The notes under the pieces were generated by a model. The model searched no databases. It was not told the origin of the DNA and saw only the letters and a list, made by a program, of their open reading frames with translations. Below are positions 1 through 6,277 of a stretch of DNA of 11,292 bases, piece after piece; the stretch's first letter is position 1; every line of letters begins with the position of its first letter. The position numbers were made by a program, and so were the translations under genes. The stretch covers positions 1 through 11,292 of the forward strand of contig CAMWJQ010000083.1 of assembly GCA_947174615.1 (NCBI GenBank), read 5' to 3'. Origin of the DNA: an uncultured Lachnospiraceae bacterium. GTDB taxonomy: Bacteria; Bacillota; Clostridia; Lachnospirales; Lachnospiraceae.

Positions 1-65
1 ACCCACGCCAAAGTAGTGGGAATCATGCGCCAAAATGCTAAAAGCTTTCGCTTTTTCCTTACACC

Positions 66-296
66 ATGCAGGTGTTTAAAGAGTTAGGTATCAATGTCCC
101 CAAAGATGTCTGGCTGTGCGGTTTTGACGATTCCCCGGAATCAAGAGTCACTTCGCCCACGCTGACTACGGTTCATATCCACAGCCAGATCATGGGGCTT
201 TCCGCGGTACACCTGCTCATGTCAAGAATCAAGGAGCCCACCCTGAACTTTCGCAGGATTTATACAGAGACCAGCCTGATTTACAGGGAGTCAACC
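66..296 (+). pseudogene. C-terminal fragment of a LacI-family regulator
   Basis: These 77 codons match the C-terminal end of the LacI regulator encoded at 6278-7348: by my hand count 66 of 77 residues are identical, including FDDSPES, SPTLTT, HIHSQIMG and YTETSLIYREST. The missing part is the DNA-binding domain and most of the effector domain. Positions 1-65 show no LacI similarity in any frame and contain a short AAAAGC/GCTTTT hairpin, so the break lies inside the window at about position 64. The stop codon is also lost: the frame runs on to 677 through the start of the next gene, where it no longer resembles LacI. No ribosome site precedes the ATG at 66. It is a relic of a duplicated or recombined regulator and should not be functional. 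Confidence 0.85.
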
Positions 297-321
297 GAAG
301 AACGCAAGGGCAGCGTTCTTC
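297..321. repeat. Perfect 9-bp inverted repeat (hairpin) after the LacI fragment
   Basis: GAAGAACGC (297-305) and GCGTTCTTC (313-321) are exact reverse complements around a 7-base loop. It starts exactly where similarity to the LacI paralogue ends. No T-run follows on either strand, so a standard intrinsic terminator is not supported; it may be a weak terminator, a processing site, or part of the sequence that replaced the LacI stop codon. Confidence 0.6.
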
Positions 322-402
322 ATAGATTGTTCGTGCTGCTGAGGCGGCATGACAGGAAATGTGTAAAGAATGAAGTTTTATATAATAGAAGGGAGAAGTT
401 TT

Positions 403-1107
403 ATGCATGGTATCTTAAACCCCGAAGGTCCGGTTATGTCTTTCATTACCAAGATCACTTACAGTGCCTACCTGAATCTGTTGTGGCTGCTCTGCTGCCT
501 GCCCATTGTCACAGCCGGCGCGTCCACTACCGCCTTGTTCTATGTGACCCTGAAGGTTGCCAAAAACGAGGAGGGCAGCCTGACGAAATCATTTTTCCAT
601 TCATTTCGGGAAAATTTCAGGCAGGCAACCGTCATCTGGCTGATCCTTCTCGCCGCGGGTATTGTCCTCGGAATTGACGGTTACATATTTTATCATATGC
701 GGTTTGAGAATGCCTTCTGGACTGTTGCCACGGCAGTTTTTCTCATCGCTGCAGCCGCCTATGCCATCATACTGATGTATATATTCCCGCTGCTTGCGAG
801 ATTTGACAACACCACCGTGGCAATGTTCAGGAACGCCATTATGCTCGGCATGCGCTTTTTGCTCTGCACGGCGGTCATGGCCGTCATATACTTTGCCATG
901 ATATTTGTCATCATCAACGTCTTTACGCCGATGATTGTTTTCGGGGAGGGACTGTGCGCGCTGCTTTGCTCCTACCTGCTCTCCAACATCCTGCTGCTCT
1001 GCCAGGAAAAACAGGAAGAACCCACTTTAGCCAGCGAATCCGCCGGGACAGAAGAACCCGCCAGGACCATTGAACCCGCCGAAATAAAGGAACGTGAAAT
1101 CCTATGA
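403..1107 (+). CDS. YesL-like (DUF624) integral membrane protein
   Basis: Predicted 234-residue membrane protein of the YesL/DUF624 family, which in Firmicutes usually sits with carbohydrate ABC transporter operons; its biochemical role is not established. About five hydrophobic segments are visible (near residues 19-38, 76-96, 106-128, 151-172 and 175-198). The family-like N-terminus has an NPEGP motif, then a CLPIVTAGASTTAL segment at the first membrane helix. The tail after residue 200 is soluble and rich in Glu, Pro and Ala, longer than I expect for the family. I chose ATG 403 over the in-frame ATG 370 because GAAGGGAGAAG lies just before 403. Its stop overlaps the next start by four bases (ATGA), so translation is probably coupled. 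It is the first gene of a three-gene operon. Confidence 0.85.
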   Translation: MHGILNPEGPVMSFITKITYSAYLNLLWLLCCLPIVTAGASTTALFYVTLKVAKNEEGSLTKSFFHSFRENFRQATVIWLILLAAGIVLGIDGYIFYHMRFENAFWTVATAVFLIAAAAYAIILMYIFPLLARFDNTTVAMFRNAIMLGMRFLLCTAVMAVIYFAMIFVIINVFTPMIVFGEGLCALLCSYLLSNILLLCQEKQEEPTLASESAGTEEPARTIEPAEIKEREIL

Positions 1108-1847
1108 AAACAATCCGCGATGAAAATCTCAGAACGCTGAAAGGCAGGACAAAAATACAGTATATCTGGGATTACTACAAGCTTCCGCTCGCAATCCTCG
1201 GTCTCCTGCTGTATATCCTTGCCTATATCCTGTATGGTCATTTTACAGCCAGGGATCCTGTACTGTATGTCGCACTTGTCGATGTAAACGCCGGCGAAAA
1301 TCTGAGAAAAGGACTCGGAGAGGATTTTCTCGGCCACAGGAATCTGAATCCGTCCAAAAACAAGTTAGAGCTGTACACCGGACTGTACCTGACAGATGAC
1401 GAGCTGAACGAAAACCACCAGTACACCTATGCATCACGCATGAAAATCCTCGCTGTCATTGACGGGGAACTGCTCGATGTCGTCCTGATGAACAAAGAAG
1501 CGTTTGATGCGTTTTCCCAAAACGGCTACCTGTATGCTCTTGAAGACTTTCTTCCGCAGATGGACTTCGGCTTATGTGACGCCATAAAGCCGGATCTTGC
1601 CGCCAATATAGTTATTCTCGAGGACAATCAGGAGGAACTGCTGTTTGATTCATCCGCATCCTACCATGCATTGACCGAGGAACACTATTACGGCATTGAC
1701 CTGTCGCGCACAACGCTGATCAACAGTGCCGGGTTTCATGAACCCGTCTACTTCGGCATCGTTGCAAATTCACCGCGCACGGACAACGCAGTGGAATATT
1801 TAAAATACCTATACAACTACGAATCGTCAGGAAGTGATATCCAATGA
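1104..1847 (+). CDS. Single-pass membrane protein with solute-binding-like outer domain
   Basis: A 247-residue protein I do not recognise by name. A basic N-terminus is followed by one strong membrane helix at about residues 27-47; the remaining 200 residues should lie outside the cell. The segment around residues 115-150 (VIDGELLDVVLMNKEAF, then a YLYALED motif) resembles a solute-binding protein that has lost its lipobox and instead keeps a membrane anchor: a strand ending in Asp, a conserved Val-Leu-Met, then a helix. There is no lipoprotein cysteine. The start and stop overlap yesL and the LacI gene by four bases each, so all three are probably made together. I infer a membrane-tied accessory or sensor working with the YesL-like protein; this is unproven. 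Confidence 0.75.
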   Translation: MKTIRDENLRTLKGRTKIQYIWDYYKLPLAILGLLLYILAYILYGHFTARDPVLYVALVDVNAGENLRKGLGEDFLGHRNLNPSKNKLELYTGLYLTDDELNENHQYTYASRMKILAVIDGELLDVVLMNKEAFDAFSQNGYLYALEDFLPQMDFGLCDAIKPDLAANIVILEDNQEELLFDSSASYHALTEEHYYGIDLSRTTLINSAGFHEPVYFGIVANSPRTDNAVEYLKYLYNYESSGSDIQ

Positions 1848-2845
1848 AACCAGAAATCTCCAATCCGACAATGAAAGACGTGGCAAGGGAGGCTGGCGTT
1901 GCCCTTGGCACCGTATCCAAGGTAGTCAACGGCATACCGGTCGGCGAGTCTTACAGAATCCGCGTGGAAAATGCCATAAACAAGCTCGGCTACCAGGTTA
2001 ACAGTTATGCCCAGGGACTCCGGGCGGACAAAACCCATACCGTCGTTTTCCTGATTCCCAATACAACGGAGCCTTTTTACGCCTCTCTCACCTACCATGT
2101 CAATCTGGCGCTGTTACGGCAAGGATACCGGATGCTGCTCTGCTGCACCGACTACGATTCGGGTCTGGAACAGGAATATATCGCGATGGCACAGCAGAAC
2201 AAGGTTGACGGCATCATCGGGCTGACATACAACCCAGATTTGAGCGTTCCTAAAAATACGCCTTTCGTCTCAATTGACCGCTGCATGGAACCAGGTATCC
2301 CCTGTGTGGCGAGCGACAATTTTGCAGGCGGACAACTGGCTGCGGAAAAACTGGCCGATTTTGGATGTAAAAATGTTGCCTTTCTGTGCAAAAGCTCCTC
2401 CATCAGCAATGAACCGAACAAGCGCAAAGCCGGCTTTGAGAACGGATGCCTTGCCCGCGGACTCCATTGTGAGATGAAAATAGTGGGCGACAACGAACCC
2501 TATGACACATTCGAACAGTTCCTTGCAGACCACGCCCCTGGCGGAAAAATGTCCCTGGACGGAATTTTCTGCGTGACAGACGGGCTGACTTATTTTGTGC
2601 TGAAAATGCTGCGCAGACTTGGCCTGGACGTCCCACGGGACATCCAGCTGATCGGGTACGACGGCATCCGATTTTTCGGGGATCCTGACTACATATGCTC
2701 CACGATTGTCCAGCCAGTACCGGACATTGCGGAGCTGTGCGTAAGGCTTCTATTGGACAAGTCCATACGGGAAAAACCATCGCTGCTATGCCTTCCTGTC
2801 ACTTACGCCTATGGCGAAACCACGCTGGAAAATACATCCAAATGA
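1844..2845 (+). CDS. LacI-family transcriptional regulator
   Basis: A 333-residue, full-length LacI/GalR-type repressor. The N-terminal helix-turn-helix is clear (residues 9-30, with MKDVAREAGVALGTVSKVVNG), followed by the hinge region near residues 50-60 and a two-lobe periplasmic-binding-like effector domain with VVFLIPNTTEPFYASL, DGIIGL, SIDR and the late QLIGYDG motif. It is only distantly like the other LacI protein at 6278-7348. The start overlaps the stop of the preceding membrane protein by four bases, which is unusual for a regulator and suggests co-translation with the proteins it may control, hence possible autoregulation. The sugar or other ligand cannot be read from the sequence. 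A weak CTCCTC/GAGGAG hairpin at 2853-2880 follows the stop. Confidence 0.92.
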   Translation: MKPEISNPTMKDVAREAGVALGTVSKVVNGIPVGESYRIRVENAINKLGYQVNSYAQGLRADKTHTVVFLIPNTTEPFYASLTYHVNLALLRQGYRMLLCCTDYDSGLEQEYIAMAQQNKVDGIIGLTYNPDLSVPKNTPFVSIDRCMEPGIPCVASDNFAGGQLAAEKLADFGCKNVAFLCKSSSISNEPNKRKAGFENGCLARGLHCEMKIVGDNEPYDTFEQFLADHAPGGKMSLDGIFCVTDGLTYFVLKMLRRLGLDVPRDIQLIGYDGIRFFGDPDYICSTIVQPVPDIAELCVRLLLDKSIREKPSLLCLPVTYAYGETTLENTSK

Positions 2846-2888
2846 CAGAATACTCCTCAGGTCATAGCAAAAGAGAGGAGAAATAGTA

Positions 2889-2977
2889 TTGTATAGAAAA
2901 ATGGGGGATGGCGTAAGCGTATGGATTTAAGAGGATCATTATTTGTCTGTGTGCCAAACGAGATCATTTACAAATAA
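2889..2977 (+). other. Two overlapping mini reading frames, probable gene remnants
   Basis: A TTG at 2889 is placed 8 bases after GAGGAG and opens a 13-codon frame (MYRKMGDGVSVWI, stop 2928-2930). Overlapping it in another frame, ATG 2921 opens an 18-codon frame (MDLRGSLFVCVPNEIIYK, stop 2975-2977) that ends at the ribosome site of the next gene. Both are too short to judge by codon use. They could be a leader pair or two halves of one frameshifted small gene. I do not recognise either peptide. Confidence 0.25.
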
Positions 2978-2991
2978 AGGAGAATATCATC

Positions 2992-3336
2992 ATGAATGAA
3001 GCTAACACAATACAAGCGTTAAAAAAACAAATTAAGGACTTGAAAGATGTCATTTCTTCGTTATCCGAGGGGAAGTCTGTCATCCTTAACCACGTAGCAT
3101 TAGATTCTTTGGTTTTGGGCAATAACTGTACGGTAGAGATGAACCACTGTTCGACGGGCATTGTGCTTTCTGGAAATGCGGACAACTTTGATGTTAACGA
3201 TATTGAATGCAAGTTAGAGGACTTGCACTGTCAGATAGATGACATAAACTGTATGTTAGAGGATCTGCGCTGTCAGTTCGATGATTTAGACTTCCAGATG
3301 AATGACATAGATTCTAGTACAACGAATATTAAGTAA
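2992..3336 (+). CDS. Small coiled-coil protein with a seven-residue cysteine ladder
   Basis: A 114-residue protein of unknown function; the start is set by AAAGGAG nine bases upstream. Residues 5-25 form a charged helix. Residues 70-106 consist of five consecutive seven-residue units of the form D-[IL]-x-C-x-[LIF]-[ED]; cysteines at 73, 80, 87 and 94 are exactly seven apart, and the fifth unit has Phe instead. Hydrophobic residues fall in a 4-3 pattern (71, 75, 78, 82, 85, 89, 92, 96, 99, 103, 106), which is a coiled coil. The cysteines then sit at an outward-facing position flanked by acidic residues, not in the core. The 21-base DNA units have diverged in sequence while keeping the protein pattern. 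The last seven residues and stop codon lie in the left arm of a palindromic element, so the natural C-terminus may be lost. No signal peptide is seen; the product is likely cytoplasmic. Confidence 0.7.
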   Translation: MNEANTIQALKKQIKDLKDVISSLSEGKSVILNHVALDSLVLGNNCTVEMNHCSTGIVLSGNADNFDVNDIECKLEDLHCQIDDINCMLEDLRCQFDDLDFQMNDIDSSTTNIK

Positions 3337-3478
3337 CTGATACCTTGACTTGCCTGATTGCTCATCTGCGGCGTTGTCGTCAATCGCCGTAGCCACCGCT
3401 ACGACTCATTCCTCCGCCTTGCATATGAAGCAATCATTCTGCGTCAATGTATCAGAAGCTTAATTTTCGTTGTACTAG
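3314..3478. repeat. 165-bp long palindromic (MITE-like) element
   Basis: The outermost 36 bases of the two ends are inverted copies matching at 31 positions, starting CTAGTACAACGAA on the left and ending TTCGTTGTACTAG on the right. Further in, GATTGCT and AGCAATC arms also pair, and the centre holds a CGTAGC/GCTACG hairpin (3388-3393 with 3398-3403). No transposase is encoded, which fits a non-autonomous miniature element or a large palindromic repeat. The left arm begins exactly where the seven-residue repeats of the preceding protein stop and supplies its final codons and stop, which suggests insertion. I see no obvious target duplication beyond the TA inside the end sequence. I recall similar palindromes from other Lachnospiraceae but cannot check this here. 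Confidence 0.8.
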
Positions 3479-3529
3479 TGGCCGGGAAGTTTAATAAGGA
3501 GAACTATTGAGATTTAAGGAGGAACCGCT

Positions 3530-4096
3530 ATGATACTATATCATGGAAGCAACACTGGAAATATTAAAGTATTAAAACCCAATCTAGCCGATCATGACCG
3601 ACCCTATGTATATATGACCACAATCAATGTAGTGGCCGCATTCTATTTATGCAACGCCGTAGACAGACCCTATTACTGGTTTCCTTATGGTTTTGAACGC
3701 GGCAGCGATATCCCGGTCTATCACGAACTGTACCCGAATGCGCTGAAAGAAGTATCGGACGGTGTCAGCGGATATATCTACGAAGTCCATGCAGAAGAAA
3801 ACCAAGTCATTCCATTCAAAAATATCCCCTGTGCGAGACTGGCGACAGAACCTGTTGAAGTAACGAAGTATGTCCGGGTAGAAAATGCATATGATCTATT
3901 TATGGAATATGTGAAACAAGGAAAAATGAAGGTAAGCCATTTTGAAGACAAATCGGAGCAGCAGCTGGAATGGTGGTATTCATGCCTTGTCAACTATTTA
4001 AAGGAAAAACTTATGACAGAAACCCCTGACTGCTCCTATGCCTGTTTCATAAAATCAAAATTACCACAAGTGTGGGAAAGATATACTGCTGAATAA
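3530..4096 (+). CDS. Putative ADP-ribosyltransferase-like (YHGS motif) protein
   Basis: A 188-residue protein with a perfect TAAGGAGG ribosome site seven bases before the ATG. The N-terminus reads MILYHGS, followed at residues 26-31 by a VYMTT strand and near residue 82 by an IYEVHAEE strand. A His in YHG[ST], a Tyr before a Thr-Thr pair and a later acidic strand are the pattern of small ADP-ribosyltransferase-fold proteins such as DUF3990 and rifampin ADP-ribosyltransferase (Arr). I infer that fold, but the third catalytic position is not certain. Residues 105-188 look alpha-helical and add a C-terminal region not typical of Arr. An 8-codon frame (TTG 3507, own AAGGAG at 3496) ends in TGA overlapping this ATG. 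Alternative: an unrelated conserved clostridial protein. No toxin or immunity partner is obvious beside it. Confidence 0.55.
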   Translation: MILYHGSNTGNIKVLKPNLADHDRPYVYMTTINVVAAFYLCNAVDRPYYWFPYGFERGSDIPVYHELYPNALKEVSDGVSGYIYEVHAEENQVIPFKNIPCARLATEPVEVTKYVRVENAYDLFMEYVKQGKMKVSHFEDKSEQQLEWWYSCLVNYLKEKLMTETPDCSYACFIKSKLPQVWERYTAE

Positions 4097-4105
4097 ATAT
4101 TCTAT

Positions 4106-4381
4106 ATGGAAGTAGAGTACGCCATCGCTGCCCAATACCGGAGCAACGGCTACGCAATACAGGCAGTGAAAAGGATGCTTGATTATGGATTCAAAGAGGT
4201 GAATTTATCAGCCATGGCCGCATGGGTGAGGTCACACAATCGGGCGAGCATAAGAGTTTTAGACAAATGTTCATTTACCTTTGAAGGACGATTAAGAAAG
4301 CACGCGCGTGATAAAAGCGATACATTGTGCTACTCTATTTTAAGAGAAGAATGGGAGAGGAAAATTTGCAAAACATTGTAA
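4106..4381 (+). pseudogene. C-terminal part of a GNAT N-acetyltransferase (RimJ/RimL type)
   Basis: The 91 codons match the second half of a GNAT acetyltransferase. AIAAQYRSNGYAIQAVKRML corresponds to motif A, which binds the acetyl-CoA pyrophosphate (usual Q/RxxGxA, here RSNGYA), followed by the AxVRSHNRASIRVLDKCSF helix and the C-terminal FEGRLRKHARDKSDTLCYS strand of the RimJ/RimL group. The first half, normally about 80-90 residues with the substrate site, is missing, and no ribosome site precedes ATG 4106. The frame is shared with the stop of the preceding gene ten bases upstream. This is a truncated, probably inactive copy. Confidence 0.8.
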
Positions 4382-4391
4382 TAAAATATAT

Positions 4392-4558
4392 CTGGACGTC
4401 TGCTTAAACAGCGACTATGGATCTGCACAGAGATTCTATATAAAAAGAAGCTACATTCCTGATGGAAAGGCGTGTATTATGAAGAAAAAATATGTGAAAC
4501 AGATGCTGTCTGCCGGAATAATGATGAATTGACATTATGTCTGGTAAAAGAACTGTGA
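4392..4558 (+). pseudogene. Frameshifted 3' remnant of a second GNAT acetyltransferase
   Basis: From 4392 one frame reads LDVCLNSDYGSAQRFYIKRS and then YIPDG, the typical late GNAT region where a Gly/Ala-x-x-FYxKxGY helix is followed by a strand. Near 4474 the reading frame must change; in the shifted frame the sequence continues VYYEEKICETDAVCRNNDEL and ends LVKEL before TGA 4556-4558, matching the expected C-terminal strands. There is no start codon or N-terminal half. It is distinct from the preceding GNAT remnant, which has its own complete C-terminus. This explains the apparently empty stretch 4382-4558. Confidence 0.7.
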
Positions 4559-4570
4559 ATCGTATCCCAA

Positions 4571-4620
4571 AGAAAAAGATGCTGTGAAGGATTAGCCGGC
4601 TGTCATCCCTTCACAGCATC
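4571..4620 (-). terminator. Intrinsic terminator of the XRE regulator gene
   Basis: Perfect 13-bp stem: GATGCTGTGAAGG at 4578-4590 and its reverse complement at 4608-4620, with a 17-base loop. Read on the minus strand, the stem is followed by TTTTTCTTT. It starts six bases after the stop of the minus-strand gene at 4627, so it is placed correctly to end that transcript. On the + strand no T-run follows. Confidence 0.9.
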
Positions 4621-4626
4621 CCCTGT

Positions 4627-5715
4627 TCACGACAATGCCTGTATCATTTTATCAAATTCTTCCGTACTGCGGACAGCATCAAAGTCCTCTGCAGCCAGCC
4701 ACTTATCCCGCACAATTTCGCAAAGTGTTCTGGAATCAGATGTTTCAAAATCCGTTCTCTCCTTTTTCATTTCACCGAGAAGCACCGACGAAACACTGTA
4801 TTGCCCTGAACGCATATCAAACTTCCTTGCAGTCTCCACAACGGTCTTTAACTCGTCATACATCGAATCATACTGCTTTAACCGGGCTAACAACGCCGCC
4901 ATAGTGCAATGGTTTCTTACAGTCCCCCATTCTGCAGGTTCTTTTCCGTCAAAAACAAGTCCCTGCAGGGCAAACAATTTGCGGCATACTTTCAACAACG
5001 CTTCATCCGGAAGAAGCCTTTCATCAAGCAGCAGGTAAATTCCATGACACATCGCTGCATACCCCTCCTGGATTCTGCCGCGGATAAACGGAAGTTTCTC
5101 TTCTTCGTCCAGCGCCCACCAAATCTGTGTTTCTTTACAATATTTCTGGGATGGTAATGTTTCAAAAATTGCCCTGCCTATTTCTCTACGCCCCATTTCA
5201 CAATGGTTAAACGCAAGCCTTCCCGCCGCTTCCAGCCTGATATCCTGATCAGGGCAATACTTCATAATCCGCTCGCCGATCATTGTGATTTCTGAATCAT
5301 ATTTTTTCATATTCTCCTGCCACTCTGGTATGTTTCCATCACTATCGCCTGCCAAAAACAATGCATACATAAGCTTGTTCAGCAGCATATAACTATTGGG
5401 GTATTCCGCAATGCCATTTCTCGCGACAGCAATACAGTCGTCAATTCTGCCCTGACTGACTGCCTCTTGAAACTGTTCCAGATACTTCGCAATTTTCTCT
5501 TTCCTGACCGTTTCGTTTACCCCCATCAGACAGTCAACAGTAACCTCGAAAAACTCCGCGATGTCTGGCAGCAGCTCTATATCAGGATAACAGATACCAT
5601 TCTCCCAACGTGATACAGATTGACAAGATACGCCAAGGATTGCCGCAAACTCTTCCTGCGTAATATCCTTTTCATGCCGCAGACACCTGATTTTATCTCC
5701 AACATTCAGATTCAT
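4627..5715 (-). CDS. XRE-family HTH regulator with TPR-like helical C-terminal domain
   Basis: A 362-residue regulator. Residues 6-60 form an XRE/HTH_3 domain (IRCLRHEKDITQEEFAAIL, SCQSVSRWENG, then PDIELLPDIAEFFEVTVDCL). The rest is alpha-helical; the segment with GRIDDCIAVARNGIAEYPNS looks like a TPR unit. Such proteins may sense a ligand or peptide through the repeat domain, which is inferred here. I chose ATG 5715 over the upstream TTG 5736 because GGAGG lies ten bases before 5715 and inside the longer version. The gene stands alone, ends in its own terminator, and faces away from the LacI gene at 6278 across a 560-bp regulatory and repeat region. Its targets are unknown. Confidence 0.88.
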   Translation of the reverse strand: MNLNVGDKIRCLRHEKDITQEEFAAILGVSCQSVSRWENGICYPDIELLPDIAEFFEVTVDCLMGVNETVRKEKIAKYLEQFQEAVSQGRIDDCIAVARNGIAEYPNSYMLLNKLMYALFLAGDSDGNIPEWQENMKKYDSEITMIGERIMKYCPDQDIRLEAAGRLAFNHCEMGRREIGRAIFETLPSQKYCKETQIWWALDEEEKLPFIRGRIQEGYAAMCHGIYLLLDERLLPDEALLKVCRKLFALQGLVFDGKEPAEWGTVRNHCTMAALLARLKQYDSMYDELKTVVETARKFDMRSGQYSVSSVLLGEMKKERTDFETSDSRTLCEIVRDKWLAAEDFDAVRSTEEFDKMIQALS

Positions 5716-5784
5716 TTTTATACTTCCTCCAATCAAACTTATTCTCCTATCGTTTACTGAAAGGTGCGCCTCTTTCTACTGTTC

Positions 5785-5813
5785 AATTTATCAGATTCCC
5801 ATGACAGGATCAA
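5785..5813 (-). promoter_or_regulatory. Candidate promoter of the XRE regulator gene
   Basis: On the minus strand TTGATC (5813-5808), a 17-base spacer and TAAATT (5790-5785) preceded by TGA form a plausible promoter with an extended -10 element. Each box matches the consensus at four of six positions. It lies about 70 bases upstream of ATG 5715. It is supported only by sequence pattern. Confidence 0.35.
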
Positions 5814-5841
5814 CCACGCATTGCGTGAAGTTTCCTCACCC

Positions 5842-5989
5842 AGTAATTGAAATGTTATTTTTCACGGGTCAGGAATGCGCTGAACTGCGCATTCCGTGAG
5901 AACATGATTCAGGAGTGAGGGGCGATTTTTGCGAAGCAAAACTCTAAATATCGCCCTGAATAGTAACATTGAAATTTACTTTTCACGGG
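5842..5989. repeat. Structured repeat: direct repeats enclosing nested hairpins
   Basis: Two imperfect copies of a 27-28-bp unit (AGTAA, TTGAAAT, then TTTTCACGGG) lie at 5842-5868 and 5962-5989. Between them are a perfect GGAATGCGC/GCGCATTCC hairpin (5872-5880 with 5887-5895) and a nested structure with GGGCGAT/ATCGCCC outside (5920-5926 with 5950-5956) and TTTTGC-GAA-GCAAAA inside (5927-5941). TTCAGG (5908) and CCTGAA (5955) give an alternative outer pair. There is no coding frame that looks real. It resembles an intergenic palindromic repeat cluster, possibly mobile; boundaries beyond the direct repeats are uncertain. Confidence 0.6.
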
Positions 5990-6135
5990 CAATGTCAGTT
6001 CGTTAAGCTGCATATTTTTTACATTTATACAATCTTGTTTTACAAATTCAATTATATTTTTTTGCGTATCTGCTAAATTTATTTTATCTGCCCTTGCAGC
6101 TTTCAATTTTCGGCTTTTTTTATATCTCTTTTTTC

Positions 6136-6170
6136 ATTTTTTACATTTGACACATTTTATTTTTTACATT
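6136..6170 (+). repeat. Exact 12-bp direct repeats interleaved with the LacI promoter
   Basis: ATTTTTTACATT occurs exactly at 6136-6147 and 6159-6170, 23 bp apart (about two helical turns), and once more at 6014-6025. The first promoter-proximal copy ends on the first base of the -35 box and the second ends on the first base of the -10 box. The placement fits a direct-repeat binding site, though the region is very AT-rich and chance cannot be excluded. Confidence 0.5.
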
Positions 6171-6175
6171 ATAAT
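6147..6175 (+). promoter_or_regulatory. Consensus sigma-A promoter of the LacI gene
   Basis: TTGACA at 6147-6152, a 17-base spacer and TATAAT at 6170-6175 match the vegetative consensus at all twelve positions. Transcription would start near 6182, leaving a leader of about 95 bases before ATG 6278. The strength of this promoter suggests that expression is limited by repression, perhaps by the regulator itself. Confidence 0.9.
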
Positions 6176-6277
6176 GATATAAAACTCAAAAAAATCTCAC
6201 ATATCACGCAGATACGAGAGAAAAACCATCTGGGAAAAATATCAAAATACACTATATTGAGAAAGGATGTGACTTCC

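Noticed and set aside
381..386. TATAAT as a -10 box for the YesL operon
   Set aside because: It would start transcription at about the ribosome site and has no acceptable -35 box 17 bases upstream.
370..402. ATG 370 as start of the YesL-like gene
   Set aside because: The ribosome site GAAGGGAGAAG lies inside this extension and is correctly spaced for ATG 403.
297..677. Continuation of the LacI fragment frame as a 203-residue protein
   Set aside because: After residue 77 it no longer resembles any LacI protein and it overlaps the well-supported YesL gene in another frame.
3182..3330. Tandem DNA repeat or CRISPR-like array
   Set aside because: The 21-base units vary in sequence and follow codon pattern; the period reflects coiled-coil heptads, and there are no spacers.
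5909..6106. Minus-strand 65-residue reading frame in the intergenic region
   Set aside because: It runs through the hairpin and direct-repeat sequence, has no ribosome site, and its composition is that of AT-rich DNA.
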